Part shown: piece by piece, positions 24,756-34,115 of the stretch | Position numbering within the stretch: the first letter of the stretch is position 1 | Layout: every line of letters begins with the position of its first letter | Source of the DNA: Prostheceraeus crozeri | Taxonomy: Eukaryota > Platyhelminthes > Polycladida > Euryleptidae | NCBI GenBank assembly: GCA_907163375.1 | Contig: CAJQUW010005362.1 | Location: 682,001 to 746,000, forward strand | Reading direction: 5' to 3' | DNA length: 64,000 nucleotides | Position numbers and translations under genes: made by a program | Notes under the pieces: model-generated | The model's input: only the letters and a program-made list of their open reading frames with translations | The model's database searches: none | Told to the model about the DNA's origin: nothing

Positions 24756-25165
24756 TCACGAATCAGAATTAAGGTCTGGCTTAAGCATAGCGATGAAATA
24801 TTTTTCTTTTTTCTCCATAGCAATCCTATTGCTACTTGGTGGCATCTGGTAAAAGGGAGCCGCTCTGAACTTAATTTCGAGATCATTGGCGCAATTTGCA
24901 ATGTGTTTGCTTACTGTTAATACGGCATAATGTCTGTTGTTGATATGTTGCCGGTGTACGGTTAATCTGTTTCTAAACATGTCACCGGATTGGCCAATAT
25001 AATACTGATTACAACCGTTGCAGAATAGAGCGTAAATAATGTTATGGGAAAGGCAATTCAGATTTTGTTTGATTTTAAACGTTTTCATTTTACCATTTTT
25101 GAAATTAATTGTTTCACCTTCTATGATAATGGAACAGCAGCTACATCGTTTATCACCACATTTCG
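24756..25165 (-). pseudogene. PLE GIY-YIG endonuclease fragment
   Basis: The reverse strand encodes a Cys-rich cluster (CLTKCGDKRCSCC), then the GIY-YIG core NIIYALFCNGCNQYYIGQSG, followed by RNRLTVHRQHIN and VSKHIANC. A C-terminal Glu/Lys segment (MEKKEKYFIAMLKPDLNSDS) matches the end of this domain. It meets the forward-strand ORF at about 25165, where a 22-bp inverted repeat (25168-25190 with 25319-25340) marks the junction. The upstream reverse transcriptase is missing, so it is a truncated copy. Its sequence differs clearly from the other GIY-YIG copies here and represents another PLE family. Confidence 0.85.
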
Positions 25166-25167
25166 TT

Positions 25168-26070
25168 AAGCAAATTTGCGCTGACTTAAACTTCAAAAAA
25201 GACTTAAATGTTGAAATACTGAAATTGAAAACAGAAATAGAATCAAAGTTTAATGGTATATCTGCAGAAATGGTAAACAGTTGTAAACATGGCATTCAGG
25301 ATATTGAATGGAACAAAAGTTTAAGTCAGCGCAAATTTGCTTATTATGAATCTCTGCGCAATGAAACGATTGCGATTATATACGAAGAAGCACTAAATGC
25401 TGAAATACCCAAAGTTCCAAAAATTTTTTTCAAAACCCCTAAATTTCAACAATCTTTCATGGAAAGGGAACTCGAGAAAGAGTTAATGACAAAGGAAGTC
25501 GCACAAGAGATTTTGCGACTTCGCATGATGTCCTCTGTGAAAAAAGATTACGTTTCCCGAATAGATGGTGAAATGGCAGCAAAGATAAATCAGAGCCATG
25601 ATCCGATAAAAGCGCAAGAACAGCTTGCTAAATGGAATTTGGACGCTGAAAAGCAAGAAAACATCAGTAAGTTAGTTTGGGAGAAGAAGTGCTCTTTCTT
25701 CCGTTCTGATGCACACCTTTTACCAATGGACGGTTCCCCTAAAAGTGTAAGAAGAAACTTTAATGAGCCCAGTTATAATACAAGGCCCAATTTTCAAAAT
25801 CTCCGTAACCCAAATAACCGCTTCAGAAATTACCAAAATAGTAGAAATTATCAAAATGCAAATTATTCAAGGACTAATTATAACCGATTTAATCAACGTA
25901 ATAGAAATTTCAGAACAAATAATGCTAGAAATCAAAATTTTCTTAACAATAACGTCGAGCCTATAGTAAATTCCAATGAGAATTCAAATTATAACTATCA
26001 TCGAGATAATGTTTACGAACATGATTATAACGTACCGCAGAATATGACAAATAATTCTTTTTTATATTAG
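25168..26070 (+). CDS. Asn-rich ORF1-like protein preceding PLE reverse transcriptase
   Basis: The open frame runs from the inverted-repeat junction to a stop at 26070. The first two thirds are charged and helical, with FMERELEKELMTKEVAQEIL and EQLAKWNLDAEKQE. The last third is low-complexity Asn/Arg/Tyr, with repeats such as NYQNSRNYQN, a composition typical of nucleic-acid-binding proteins. The reverse-transcriptase frame starts in an overlapping frame right after it, so the two probably belong to one element. The long ORF appears to start at 25039, but 25039-25165 is antisense to the adjacent GIY-YIG piece, so the true start is unknown. No known domain is recognised. Confidence 0.5.
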   Translation, partial: KQICADLNFKKDLNVEILKLKTEIESKFNGISAEMVNSCKHGIQDIEWNKSLSQRKFAYYESLRNETIAIIYEEALNAEIPKVPKIFFKTPKFQQSFMERELEKELMTKEVAQEILRLRMMSSVKKDYVSRIDGEMAAKINQSHDPIKAQEQLAKWNLDAEKQENISKLVWEKKCSFFRSDAHLLPMDGSPKSVRRNFNEPSYNTRPNFQNLRNPNNRFRNYQNSRNYQNANYSRTNYNRFNQRNRNFRTNNARNQNFLNNNVEPIVNSNENSNYNYHRDNVYEHDYNVPQNMTNNSFLY

Positions 26071-28190
26071 ACAGTGTCTCTGTTTACAATTTATTTAATG
26101 AACATCTCAATGATGACTGCAAAATGCTTTTATCCAAGGGGAATAAGTTTGCCCCTATACCTAAAAGAAATGTGAGCGAATTAGAGCTAAATTTAGATGA
26201 ATTCTACAGAAGACTTCGTTTGCAAGATTACTTTCATGATACTGATGACAAGGATGGTTACAGTATTTGCTACAATAAGTCTGACTTCCTACCCTCCAAG
26301 GGTCTCAACGTAGATTTGGATCATGTAATACAATTAATGGAAAATCAATCTAAATCCGTTATCAGTAACACTCAGGGTGGCAGGAAGTACAATATGACTA
26401 AAAGAGAGTCTGATGCCTTAATCGTATTGCGAAATATGACGCATCTTCATTTTACTACAGCAGACAAAGGCGGAGCGCTGGCAATTTTACAATATGACTT
26501 TTATAGTAATCGTATGAAGCAGGAACATTTGTCTGACACTAGTACTTACCAAAAGGTCACATTATATAATTGTCAATCTACTTTAAATGAAATCTTCTCT
26601 TTTTGCAAGCAAAATAATACGTGCTTGACTTCTACTGAAATAAAATATCTAACTAAGTTTCATCCTAGATTACCGTATATGTACGGGTTACCGAAACTAC
26701 ATAAAGAGATGAAAAATATTTTTATTATGAAAAACAATGAACACTAATGTACGAGTAACAGAAGTTAAATATTCGATGTAAAAAAAGGCAAAAAAAAGGA
26801 ATTAAAAAAGCTAGAAATTAACAAATCATTGTCCTACGAAACTCCGTTAAAACAACCCCTATAGATAAAAAAGGCACATAAACTGTGAGAAAAGAAAATC
26901 TGGCTCAGAACCTAAGAGGTTTGCCAGCAATGGCAAGCTCTTCCTGTCCAATTATGCATTCCTTGTGTGCCAGAAGAGATCGGGCATTACAGCGCATCAA
27001 GGCCACCAGAAGCTTTCTTATTATTGCAGCTCTGACCTCAGAAAAGCGGGATCCAGTCAACATGGATAATTTTCTACCAATGCGCGAAAATACATCCTTC
27101 GACTCCTTCCCCCATTCTCCGAAAACAGACACCGCCATTGGTAGACATCTCCACCCGAGTTCTGCACATTTCGAGTCGTTGGAGGAGTGCTTGCGACATT
27201 CAGCGATGTCAAGGAAAGATCTCATGGTTGTACTCGCTACGGAAATATTGTTTGTAGAAAGCGGGTGTACCACCGTGAGATCAATCGCTCCTGGTCGTCC
27301 AAGGCTCCAGTCTGGAAGCAAGATGTCGGCAGGTCGTCTATTTATATCTGTCACCCCTAAGCCAGCACCCCTTTCAATGCTCGGTCGCAGATTCGCCCAC
27401 TGGCATACCTCGCGAAGTTGGTCTCTAACAGTATTGTGTCTTGAAATCACATCGGGACTTCTTTTGCATGTTAGGGCGTGTAGTCCAAATGGGTCCAGTG
27501 CTACGTCTGGGCATTTGAGTATCATCTACGTCATAAAGAGATGAATTATTTTTCTGATATGGTTCCTGATAAATATGGCTATATCTCGAAATCAGCTCCT
27601 CTTGATCTCAAGTTCCGTCCTATCATTTCTAGCTGCTACTCTCCGACCAGTCATCTCAGCAATTTACTTAATGAAATTTTGAAACTACTTATACCTAATA
27701 TCAGCAGTCATTGCAGAGACACTTTCCAATTCTTAAACAGCTTACCAAAGACGATGGAAGATGACCTTTCGTTTATAACATTTGATGTGGTGTCTTTGTA
27801 CACTAATACACCGCATGATCTCGGGTATAGAGTCATAGACTATTGGATTGAAAATTATAAAGACAGTATCCCTATCCGCTTTAATAAGAACATGATTTTA
27901 AATGGCCGGAAGCTTGTGCTCGAGCGGAACTATTTTTCATTTCAAGATGAAATATTTTTACAAGTGGCTGGTACTGCGATGGGAACGAAAGTCGCCCCAA
28001 CGTATGCTTCGTTGGTTATGGGATTTTTGGAAATGCAAATGTACATGAAGCTTCGGGAAATTTACCCTAATGCAGCTTATGAGATAGAACATTCTTGGCT
28101 GCGCTATTTAGATGATTGCTGGATCATCTGGAGAAGTGAATACGGGGACTGTGATAAATTTTATAACATTATACTATATAACATTATATC
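26070..28190 (+). pseudogene. PLE reverse transcriptase, split by a LINE and 3' truncated
   Basis: The frame beginning near 26070 reads SVSVYNLFNEHL, KMLLSKGNKFAPIP and FHDTDDKDG. The reverse-transcriptase motifs follow: TADKGGALAIL and MYGLPKLHKE. At 26714 a LINE is inserted. The protein resumes at 27532 with APLDLKFRPIISS, motif A ITFDVVSLYTNTP, motif B AGTAMGTKVAPTYASL and the catalytic YLDDCWIIW. After that it runs into a TA-rich stretch at about 28180 and lacks the thumb and GIY-YIG. PLE proteins use the Asp pair of motif C for polymerisation. Removing the LINE leaves a continuous match, so the element was fairly young when it was hit. Confidence 0.9.
26714..27531 (-). mobile_element. 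5'-truncated LINE insertion with 14-bp target duplication
   Basis: CATAAAGAGATGAA occurs at 26700-26713 and again at 27532-27545, flanking the insert inside the PLE gene. The reverse-strand ORF (26905-27525) has DPFGLHALTC (a His/Cys knuckle), RHNTVRDQL, then RRPADILLPDW and AIDLTVVHPLS, a pattern like a PD-(D/E)XK restriction-like endonuclease, and later KCAELGWRCLPMAVSVFGEW. This is a widespread C-terminal retroelement module. The A-rich 3' side faces left, as expected for reverse orientation. The polymerase part is missing through 5' truncation. Confidence 0.75.
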
Positions 28191-28244
28191 TATATATATA
28201 ATTCGGAAATAGCCCAAAGTTATTGAAATTGAAAACAAGATTGT

Positions 28245-28297
28245 TAGGAGCGCACAACATGTTTCAGCAAATCATTTGCCATCTTCAGGTGAAATCA
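28245..28297 (-). ncRNA. Hammerhead ribozyme candidate at PLE 3' end
   Basis: Reading the reverse strand: GATTTCAC, the core box CTGAAGA (28288-28282), a stem-II hairpin GCAA/TTGC, then GAAA, a very short self-complementary stem III ACATGT, T as the cleavage-site base, and GTGCGCTC. Stem I pairs CAC with GTG and GA with TC around an internal loop. PLEs are known to carry short-stem-III type I hammerheads. Cleavage is predicted between 28256 and 28255. Confidence 0.7.
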
Positions 28298-28434
28298 AGC
28301 AAACAAAGTTAAAACAATCTTTAAATACAAAATTACAAGTCATTAGGTCACCGAGATAAAATCACTGAAGTCAATTCTGAAGGTCACTTGCAATGGAAGT
28401 AGCTACGCAATAGAATACACAATAGAGCCATGAA

Positions 28435-30901
28435 TTACAAATCTAACAGCGTATTAATGGAGCTTGCCCTTTCATTCATGAGAGTGCTAAAGTCAGACTT
28501 CTTTATTATAATTGATTCCAGAAATCTAGGGTATTCAGTACAGGCAATGATATCGAAATTTTCTTTCTTTGGTGGATGTACATGCATCCTTATTTCGGTT
28601 GGTGTTGGATACGCTTTCAAATGTTCGTTGATTCTGGTAGCAAAATGGCGGATAGAGCTGTAACAGCCCACGTAACACTTTTCACAGTGATCACATGTGT
28701 ATTTGTACACAATATTAGACTTTAATTCGGGCACAACTTTATCCTTATTAGAGAAAAAATTGCTAGTTTTCAAGGTTTTAAAAACGGGGCGAACTTTCAT
28801 GTCAGGCGGTAAAAGCTTATTGATGTCTTTGACACGAGAAAGAAGATTTTGTTCACTCTCCGAAATGTAGGGGAAGCTCCATGTTATAAATTTAAAGTCG
28901 TCATGAGCGTTTGGTCGAGCAACGTTGGCTTTGTGTCTTGCCTCAACTTTTTCTCGCATGCGCAAAATAGTTCTTTCAGAAAATCCGTTTTTTTAAAAAG
29001 AGCTTGAATAGCAGAAACGGAGTTTTGATAATTGTTAGGATTGGAATTCAATTTCAAGGCACGATAAAAGAGTGAATTCATAGCAGCCAAGCGATAACGT
29101 TTGGGAGCATAAGCAGAATTAGGGATGTAAATGCCAGTATTTGTTTCTTTGAGGTGCCAAGCGATATAGAAGGCATTCTCACTTTTGGTAACTTTGGTAT
29201 CTAAAAACACAAGACTTCCATTGACTTCTCGCTCCATCGTGAATTTGATATCAGGATGAAGGGTATTCAGAAAGTCATGAAAGGCGGAAGCATCGGAGCT
29301 TTTGTCAAAAATGCAAAATATGTCATCAACGTAACGTTTATAATAGACAGGGAGAGAACCGTTGAAGTTTTTCATGCGCAAGTATCATCATCAACGTAAC
29401 GTTTATAATAGACAGGGAGAGAACCGTTGAAGTTTTTCATGCGAGTTTCTATCATTTCCATGGCAAAAGAGGCCATAGTTGTGGCAAGACACGATCCCAT
29501 AGACATTCCATCGGTCTGCACAAATAGCTTGTCATCAAATGAGAAGAGGATGTTCGTGCAGGCTAGCCTCAAAAGTTCACGAAGGGCCTGCTTTCTGATA
29601 GGGAGCTGATCCTCATTGATGGTGTAAAGGACATGATCAATTGTATCCTCAATAGGAATGCTCGTGAAAAGATTTTTCACATCGTAGCTAATAAGTTGTG
29701 TATTCTCTGAACTTAATCCATTCAGAGAATCCACAAACTCGAAAGTATCTTTGACAGTATGCGTTTTTGGAATGAGAGGTTTGAGAACATTGTCCATCCA
29801 CTTGGCTAATTTGGAAGGATACGAATTGATCATGTTCAAGATCGGACGATAAGGAGGGTCTTCCTTGTTTTTGTGGATTTTAGGAAGCCCGTAAAGTCTC
29901 GCCGGTTGAGAGCCAACCGGTTTGACAGTCTTAAAGATAGCATCAGAAGTTGGGCGCCTCGTTTTCATTTGAGTCAGCTTGCGAATAAATCTATCCTCTT
30001 CGAGGATGAACGGATCCTTCTTTGATCGGGCACAATATGAATATGGTTTGAAACGACTGCTGTCACTGAGCAGAGTGGTCATTTTTTCAACATAAGAACT
30101 GCGTTTGTCAATGACAACGCCATTGCCTTTGTCGAATTTGCTGATGTATAAATGCTTTCTAGAAGATAGGTTTCGAAGAATCTTTAACTTAGATTTCCAA
30201 TATTTGGAAACTTTATGACGAGAGAAATAAGACTTAAAAGTACCTCGAAATTTGTGTTTCAAAGTATTCAAAGTGTCTTCAGTAAGAGAAGAAATGCAAG
30301 CAATCTGACTAAAGACAGCCTCAGCTTCAGCCTTTTCCTGGTCAATGGAAATTCGTTCCCTTGGCCACGACATAGAAAATCCAAGGCTGAGTAATTGAAT
30401 TTCCTCGCTATTGAAGCTATCTTCAGAAAGATTTATCACCGAATGAGATGCTGCATTATCAGTCACATGATCTCTTACGTTATCGGAAATCAATGAAGTC
30501 AACTTTTTTTCGTGAATTCCACGAATAGATTTGCCTAATTTTAGCAAATGGTGCCTCATGATTGTCTGATAAAGGATCCGTTCATCTTCGTTAAAGGACT
30601 GCAAGAAGTTCTGCAACTGTTTTTCTTTTGTTTTGTTATCACTTTTAGCACTTCTTAATTCATCTTTCAAAACTTTAGCTTGTGTCTTTTGAATGAGAGA
30701 CTTACAGTTTTGGAGATTTGCAGGAATCGAAAACTGCAGGAATTTTGGAATCACTTCAGCATCTTTGCACGACTGTAGGAACTCTACGCGGAAGGTTGAT
30801 CGCAGATGTTTTTTCCCAAATGAATTTAGGCCCTCCATCTTCTCATGATTCAAATTTGGCAAGGACTCCTCTTTTTGATATGCAACCGTACCGAGGCGAT
30901 G
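28435..30901 (-). pseudogene. PLE reverse transcriptase plus GIY-YIG protein, frameshifted
   Basis: The N-terminal region is followed by reverse-transcriptase motifs FDKGNGVVIDK, LYGLPKIHKN, RPILNMINSYPSKLAKWM, motif A ISYDVKNLFTSIPI, motif B DGMSMGSCLATTMASF, motif C YKRYVDD and LVFLDTKV. A linker follows, then GIY-YIG: NIVYKYTCDHC, CYVG, RINEHLKAYPT, with Glu in PRFLESIIIKK. Two breaks are seen. A 65-bp tandem duplication at 29324-29443 disrupts the frame exactly at YVDD. A second frame change near 28900-28965 is shared with copy 2. The apparent Met start at 30943 comes from sequence of the other copy across the junction; the true start is not visible. Confidence 0.92.
29324..29443. repeat. 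65-bp-period tandem duplication in PLE
   Basis: A 55-bp segment starting CATCAACGTAACGTTTATAA occurs at 29324-29378 and 29389-29443. The 65-bp shift is not a multiple of three and breaks the reverse transcriptase. The orthologous place in copy 2 (about 31245-31310) is single. Confidence 0.95.
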
Positions 30902-30904
30902 CAA

Positions 30905-32059
30905 TGTTCTCAAACCTCTCATTCCAAAAACGCATACTGTCAAAGATACTTTCGAGTTTGTGGATTCTCTGAATGGATTAAGTTCAGAGAATACACAACT
31001 TATTAGCTACGATGTGAAAAATCTTTTCACGAGCATTCCTATTGAGGATACAATTGATCATGTCCTTTACACCATCAATGAGGATCAGCTCCCTATCAGA
31101 AAGCAGGCCCTTCGTGAACTTTTGAGGCTGGCCTGCACGAACATCCTCTTCTCATTTGATGACAAGCTATTTGTGCAGACCGATGGAATGTCTATGGGAT
31201 CGTGTCTTGCCACAACTATGGCCTCTTTTGCCATGGAAATGATAGAAACTCGCATGAAAAACTTCAACGGTTCTCTCCCTGTCTATTATAAACGTTACGT
31301 TGATGACATATTTTGCATTTTTGACAAAAGCTCCGATGCTTCCGCCTTTCATGACTTTCTGAATACCCTTCATCCTGATATCAAATTCACGATGGAGCGA
31401 GAAGTCAATGGAAGTCTTGTGTTTTTAGATACCAAAGTTACCAAAAGTGAGAATGCCTTCTATATCGCTTGGCACCTCAAAGAAACAAATACTGGCATTT
31501 ACATCCCTAATTCTGCTTATGCTCCCAAACGTTATCGCTTGGCTGCTATGAATTCACTCTTTTATCGTGCCTTGAAATTGAATTCCAATCCTAACAATTA
31601 TCAAAACTCCGTTTCTGCTATTCAAGCTCTTTTTAAAAAAACGGATTTTCTGAAAGAACTATTTTGCGCATACGAGAAAAAGTTGAGGCAAGACACAAAG
31701 CCAATGTTGCTCGACCAAACGCTCATGACGACTTTAAATTTATAACATGGAGCTTCCCCTACATTTCGGAGAGTGAACAAAATCTTCTTTCTCGTGTCAA
31801 AGACATCAATAAGCTTTTACCGCCTGACATGAAAGTTCGCCCCGTTTTTAAAACCTTGAAAACTAGCAATTTTTTCTCTAATAGGGATAAAGTTGTGCCC
31901 GAATTAAAGTCTAATATTGTGTACAAATACACATGTGATCACTGTGAAAAGTGTTACGTGGGCAGCTCTATCCGCCATTTTGCTACCAGAATCAACGAAC
32001 ATTTGAAAGCGTATCCAACACCAACCGAAATAAGGATTTCACCTGAGGATGGCAAATGA
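30905..32059 (+). pseudogene. PLE reverse transcriptase (C-terminal half) and partial GIY-YIG
   Basis: The frame begins at the junction with LKPLIPKTHTVKDTFEFV and includes motif A ISYDVKNLFTSIPI, motif B DGMSMGSCLATTMASF, an intact YVDDIFCIF and LVFLDTKVTK. The frame shifts near 31670-31745, at the same A-rich place as in copy 1. It continues with SFPYISESEQN, VPELKSNIVYKYTCDHC and CYVGSSIRHFATRINEH, then stops after PTEIRISPEDGK. The downstream helix with the catalytic Glu is deleted, so the endonuclease would be inactive. Confidence 0.92.
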
Positions 32060-32084
32060 TTTGCTGAAACATGTTGTGCGCTCC
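32034..32084 (+). ncRNA. Hammerhead ribozyme candidate at PLE 3' end
   Basis: Stem I strand GGATTTCAC (32034-32042) pairs with GTGCGCTCC (32076-32084) through CAC/GTG and GGA/TCC around a TTT/CGC internal loop. The core CTGAGGA is at 32043-32049, stem II is GCAA/TTGC, GAAA is at 32066-32069, stem III ACATGT is self-complementary, and T75 is the base before the predicted cut at 32075/32076. The variable seventh core base differs from copy 1 (G versus A), which the consensus allows. Confidence 0.75.
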
Positions 32085-32087
32085 TAA

Positions 32088-32184
32088 CAATATATATTAA
32101 TATATAATTATATATATACAATATAACAATAATATATAGATTTGATAAATTTATTAATTGCCAGGTTACTTGTCTAAATATATA
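32088..32184. repeat. TA-rich tract between PLE and mariner
   Basis: Short TATATA runs follow the PLE 3' terminus and lead into the mariner insertion site. Confidence 0.7.
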
Positions 32185-33922
32185 CGTGGTGTGATCCAAA
32201 ATGTCCCGGACTAACCTACTTGCAGATAACCTGTGATAACGAATACTACTTCAGATGTAAATTTAGGTCTTTAAGGCATGAGAAATATGGTTGCCGAAAT
32301 TTTTCCGGTCAGTTTTCTATTTTTTCAAAATTTTCAAACATTTTTGTCTGAATTTCAAGATTTTCCTATAAATTCTAGCGATTTAGAATTAATATATTTA
32401 GATTAACTTGACAGTTAAGCTATCACTAATAACCTGACTAATAATTAACGGAAAAACAAATGTTTTGTTCCAGAAAACAGTTTACTTTTCAATGTATGAG
32501 CCGTTAGCATTCGTCACTTTTTGCCAACGAAGTCTCAATTCACAAAAAGCTTTATGAAAAAATTCCGGTGTCAAAGAATCAAAAAACTCAGTAACTGCAT
32601 CCCGCAGTTCAACTGGCGGTTCAAAATGGTGTCCACGAAGATGCTTTTTGAGGAATCTAAATAGATAGAAGTCACTTGGGGCCAAGTCAGGTGAATAAGG
32701 AGGATGGCTCAATAGTTGAAATCCGTTTCTCGTTAAGGCATTGGTTGTCTCCTGCGAGGTGTGAATCGGAGCATTGTCATGAAGCAAGTAGAGGGGAATG
32801 TTTCGTGGCTTTCTTATTTTCTTCCTCGCTTCAGATAACAGATTGGAATAATATTCGCTATTGATTCTTACTCCTTTATCCGCAAAGTCAACCAGTTGGA
32901 TTCCCGAAGCGTTCCAAAAGACCGTCAGCATCAACGACCGGCGATGTGATGTTCCGGATCGCATTTTCAAAGGGGCAGACTCGCCTGATTTTCGCCACTC
33001 TGCAGATTCTCGCTTACTTTGAGGCAGATACAAACTTAAAGGTGTTTCATCCTCTGTAAGGATGCAGTTCAGAAACTGATCTCCGTGCATTTCGAGGAGA
33101 TCCAAATTTGACTGTGCCGCCAGAAGTCTGTTCTCCTTCATTTCAGGTGACAGAAACTTCGGTACGAAGCGTGATGCCAGTTTGCGATATCCAAGTCTTT
33201 CGATGATGTCATGACAGGAGTGATAACTGATTCGCAACTCTCTTGACAACTCACGGATGGTTATCCTTCTGTGTGCTGTAATCACTTCATCGCACTGACT
33301 CGATTTCTCTTCCGGAATCTCCTGCGGCCGACCAACAGTAGAAAAATCTTGTTCCACAGATTGTCTTCCGCGTTTAAATTCGCTTATCCAGAAATAAGCA
33401 GTAGTTCTCGATGGAGCTTTGCTTCCATATGCCAGGCTTAATTCCTTTAGAATGTCACCATTAGCGAAGCCGCGGATCAGGAGGTATCGTATCACACTGC
33501 GATATTCGACTGAAGACACGCTTGTCACATCCATCATGAAAACTGATAGAACAAAGAACCATCGTTGACACGGATTTCTTAATGAATGCGTGCTGAATGA
33601 ACTTCACTGATTGATATCGTAACACATGAAGCAATTAACAAAAGACGTGCAATATTCATGGCAAAGATATCCGTCAAATAAGGTACAAATCAAAATCAAT
33701 CTAACTATAACAATAAGACAAATCGGATCTCGATCAATTCAGAAAATACAGAAATTCATGTTAAAATGTAAAAATATTTTTTAAAAATAGAAAACTGACC
33801 GGAAAAATTTCGGCGACCATATTTCTCATGCCTTAAAGACCTAAATTTACATCTGAAGTAGTATTCGTTATCACAGGTTATCTGCAAGTAGGTTAGTCCG
33901 GGACATTTTGGATCACACCACG
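32185..33922 (-). mobile_element. Mariner (DD34D) element with 141-bp TIRs
   Basis: The ends start CGTGGTGTGATCCAAAATGT. About 141 bp are inverted (32185-32325 with 33782-33922) with one clear mismatch. TA flanks both sides (32183-32184 and 33923-33924). The 1,738-bp length and one uninterrupted transposase make this the best-preserved transposon in the window. It sits between TA-rich tracts. Confidence 0.95.
32482..33537 (-). CDS. Mariner transposase, 351 aa, uninterrupted
   Basis: Single-exon frame with stop codon, of normal mariner length (about 345-350 residues). Residues 1-120 carry two helix-turn-helix segments (RYLLIRGFANGDILKELSLAYG, and ITIRELSRELRISYHSCHDI). The catalytic triad is Asp in TEDETP, Asp in LLHDNAPIHTS and Asp in SPDLAPSDFYLF. 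Exactly 34 residues separate the last two, the DD34D signature. The enzyme cuts and pastes between its TIRs at TA sites in the nucleus. The usual linker motif WVPHEL is replaced by FVPKFLS, which might affect activity. The Met chosen follows the 5' TIR by about 245 bp, which is normal spacing. Confidence 0.95.
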   Translation of the reverse strand: MMDVTSVSSVEYRSVIRYLLIRGFANGDILKELSLAYGSKAPSRTTAYFWISEFKRGRQSVEQDFSTVGRPQEIPEEKSSQCDEVITAHRRITIRELSRELRISYHSCHDIIERLGYRKLASRFVPKFLSPEMKENRLLAAQSNLDLLEMHGDQFLNCILTEDETPLSLYLPQSKRESAEWRKSGESAPLKMRSGTSHRRSLMLTVFWNASGIQLVDFADKGVRINSEYYSNLLSEARKKIRKPRNIPLYLLHDNAPIHTSQETTNALTRNGFQLLSHPPYSPDLAPSDFYLFRFLKKHLRGHHFEPPVELRDAVTEFFDSLTPEFFHKAFCELRLRWQKVTNANGSYIEK

Positions 33923-34115
33923 TATATATATATATATATATATATATTGATGATGAATTTCGCCATTGACCGGTAGAATGAACAAATAAAAGAAAGACGA
34001 GGCCAATAAATAAGATATTATTATGACAATATTTCGACTGTCTCTTTTACAAGTCTGATGGTAAAAAGAATTCTTTCAACACATTTACATACAAAATTTG
34101 AAAAAAATTATACAT

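Larger units (their letters stand above)
28237..30901 (-). mobile_element. PLE copy 1 of a head-to-head pair
   Basis: Runs on the reverse strand from about 30901 to the shared 3' terminus after a hammerhead-like motif (28245-28297). It meets copy 2 directly at 30901/30902. A TA-rich tract follows its 3' end near 28180-28200. Compared with copy 2 it keeps the N-terminal region and the full GIY-YIG domain. Confidence 0.88.
30902..32090 (+). mobile_element. PLE copy 2 of the head-to-head pair, 5' and internally truncated
   Basis: Starts within the reverse transcriptase at about 30902 (AATGTTCTCAAACC) and runs forward to the same 3' terminus CTCCTAACAA as copy 1. Nucleotide identity to copy 1 is very high. 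It lacks the distal part of GIY-YIG, so the frame reaches the ribozyme segment directly. Confidence 0.9.

Noticed and set aside
26885-27544. Forward 219-codon ORF
   Set aside because: The reverse strand carries the conserved retroelement C-terminal module with a matching target duplication; the forward frame has no motif.
30943-30943. Start codon of the 523-residue PLE frame
   Set aside because: The first residues come from the opposite-strand copy across the head-to-head junction, so this Met is not the native start.
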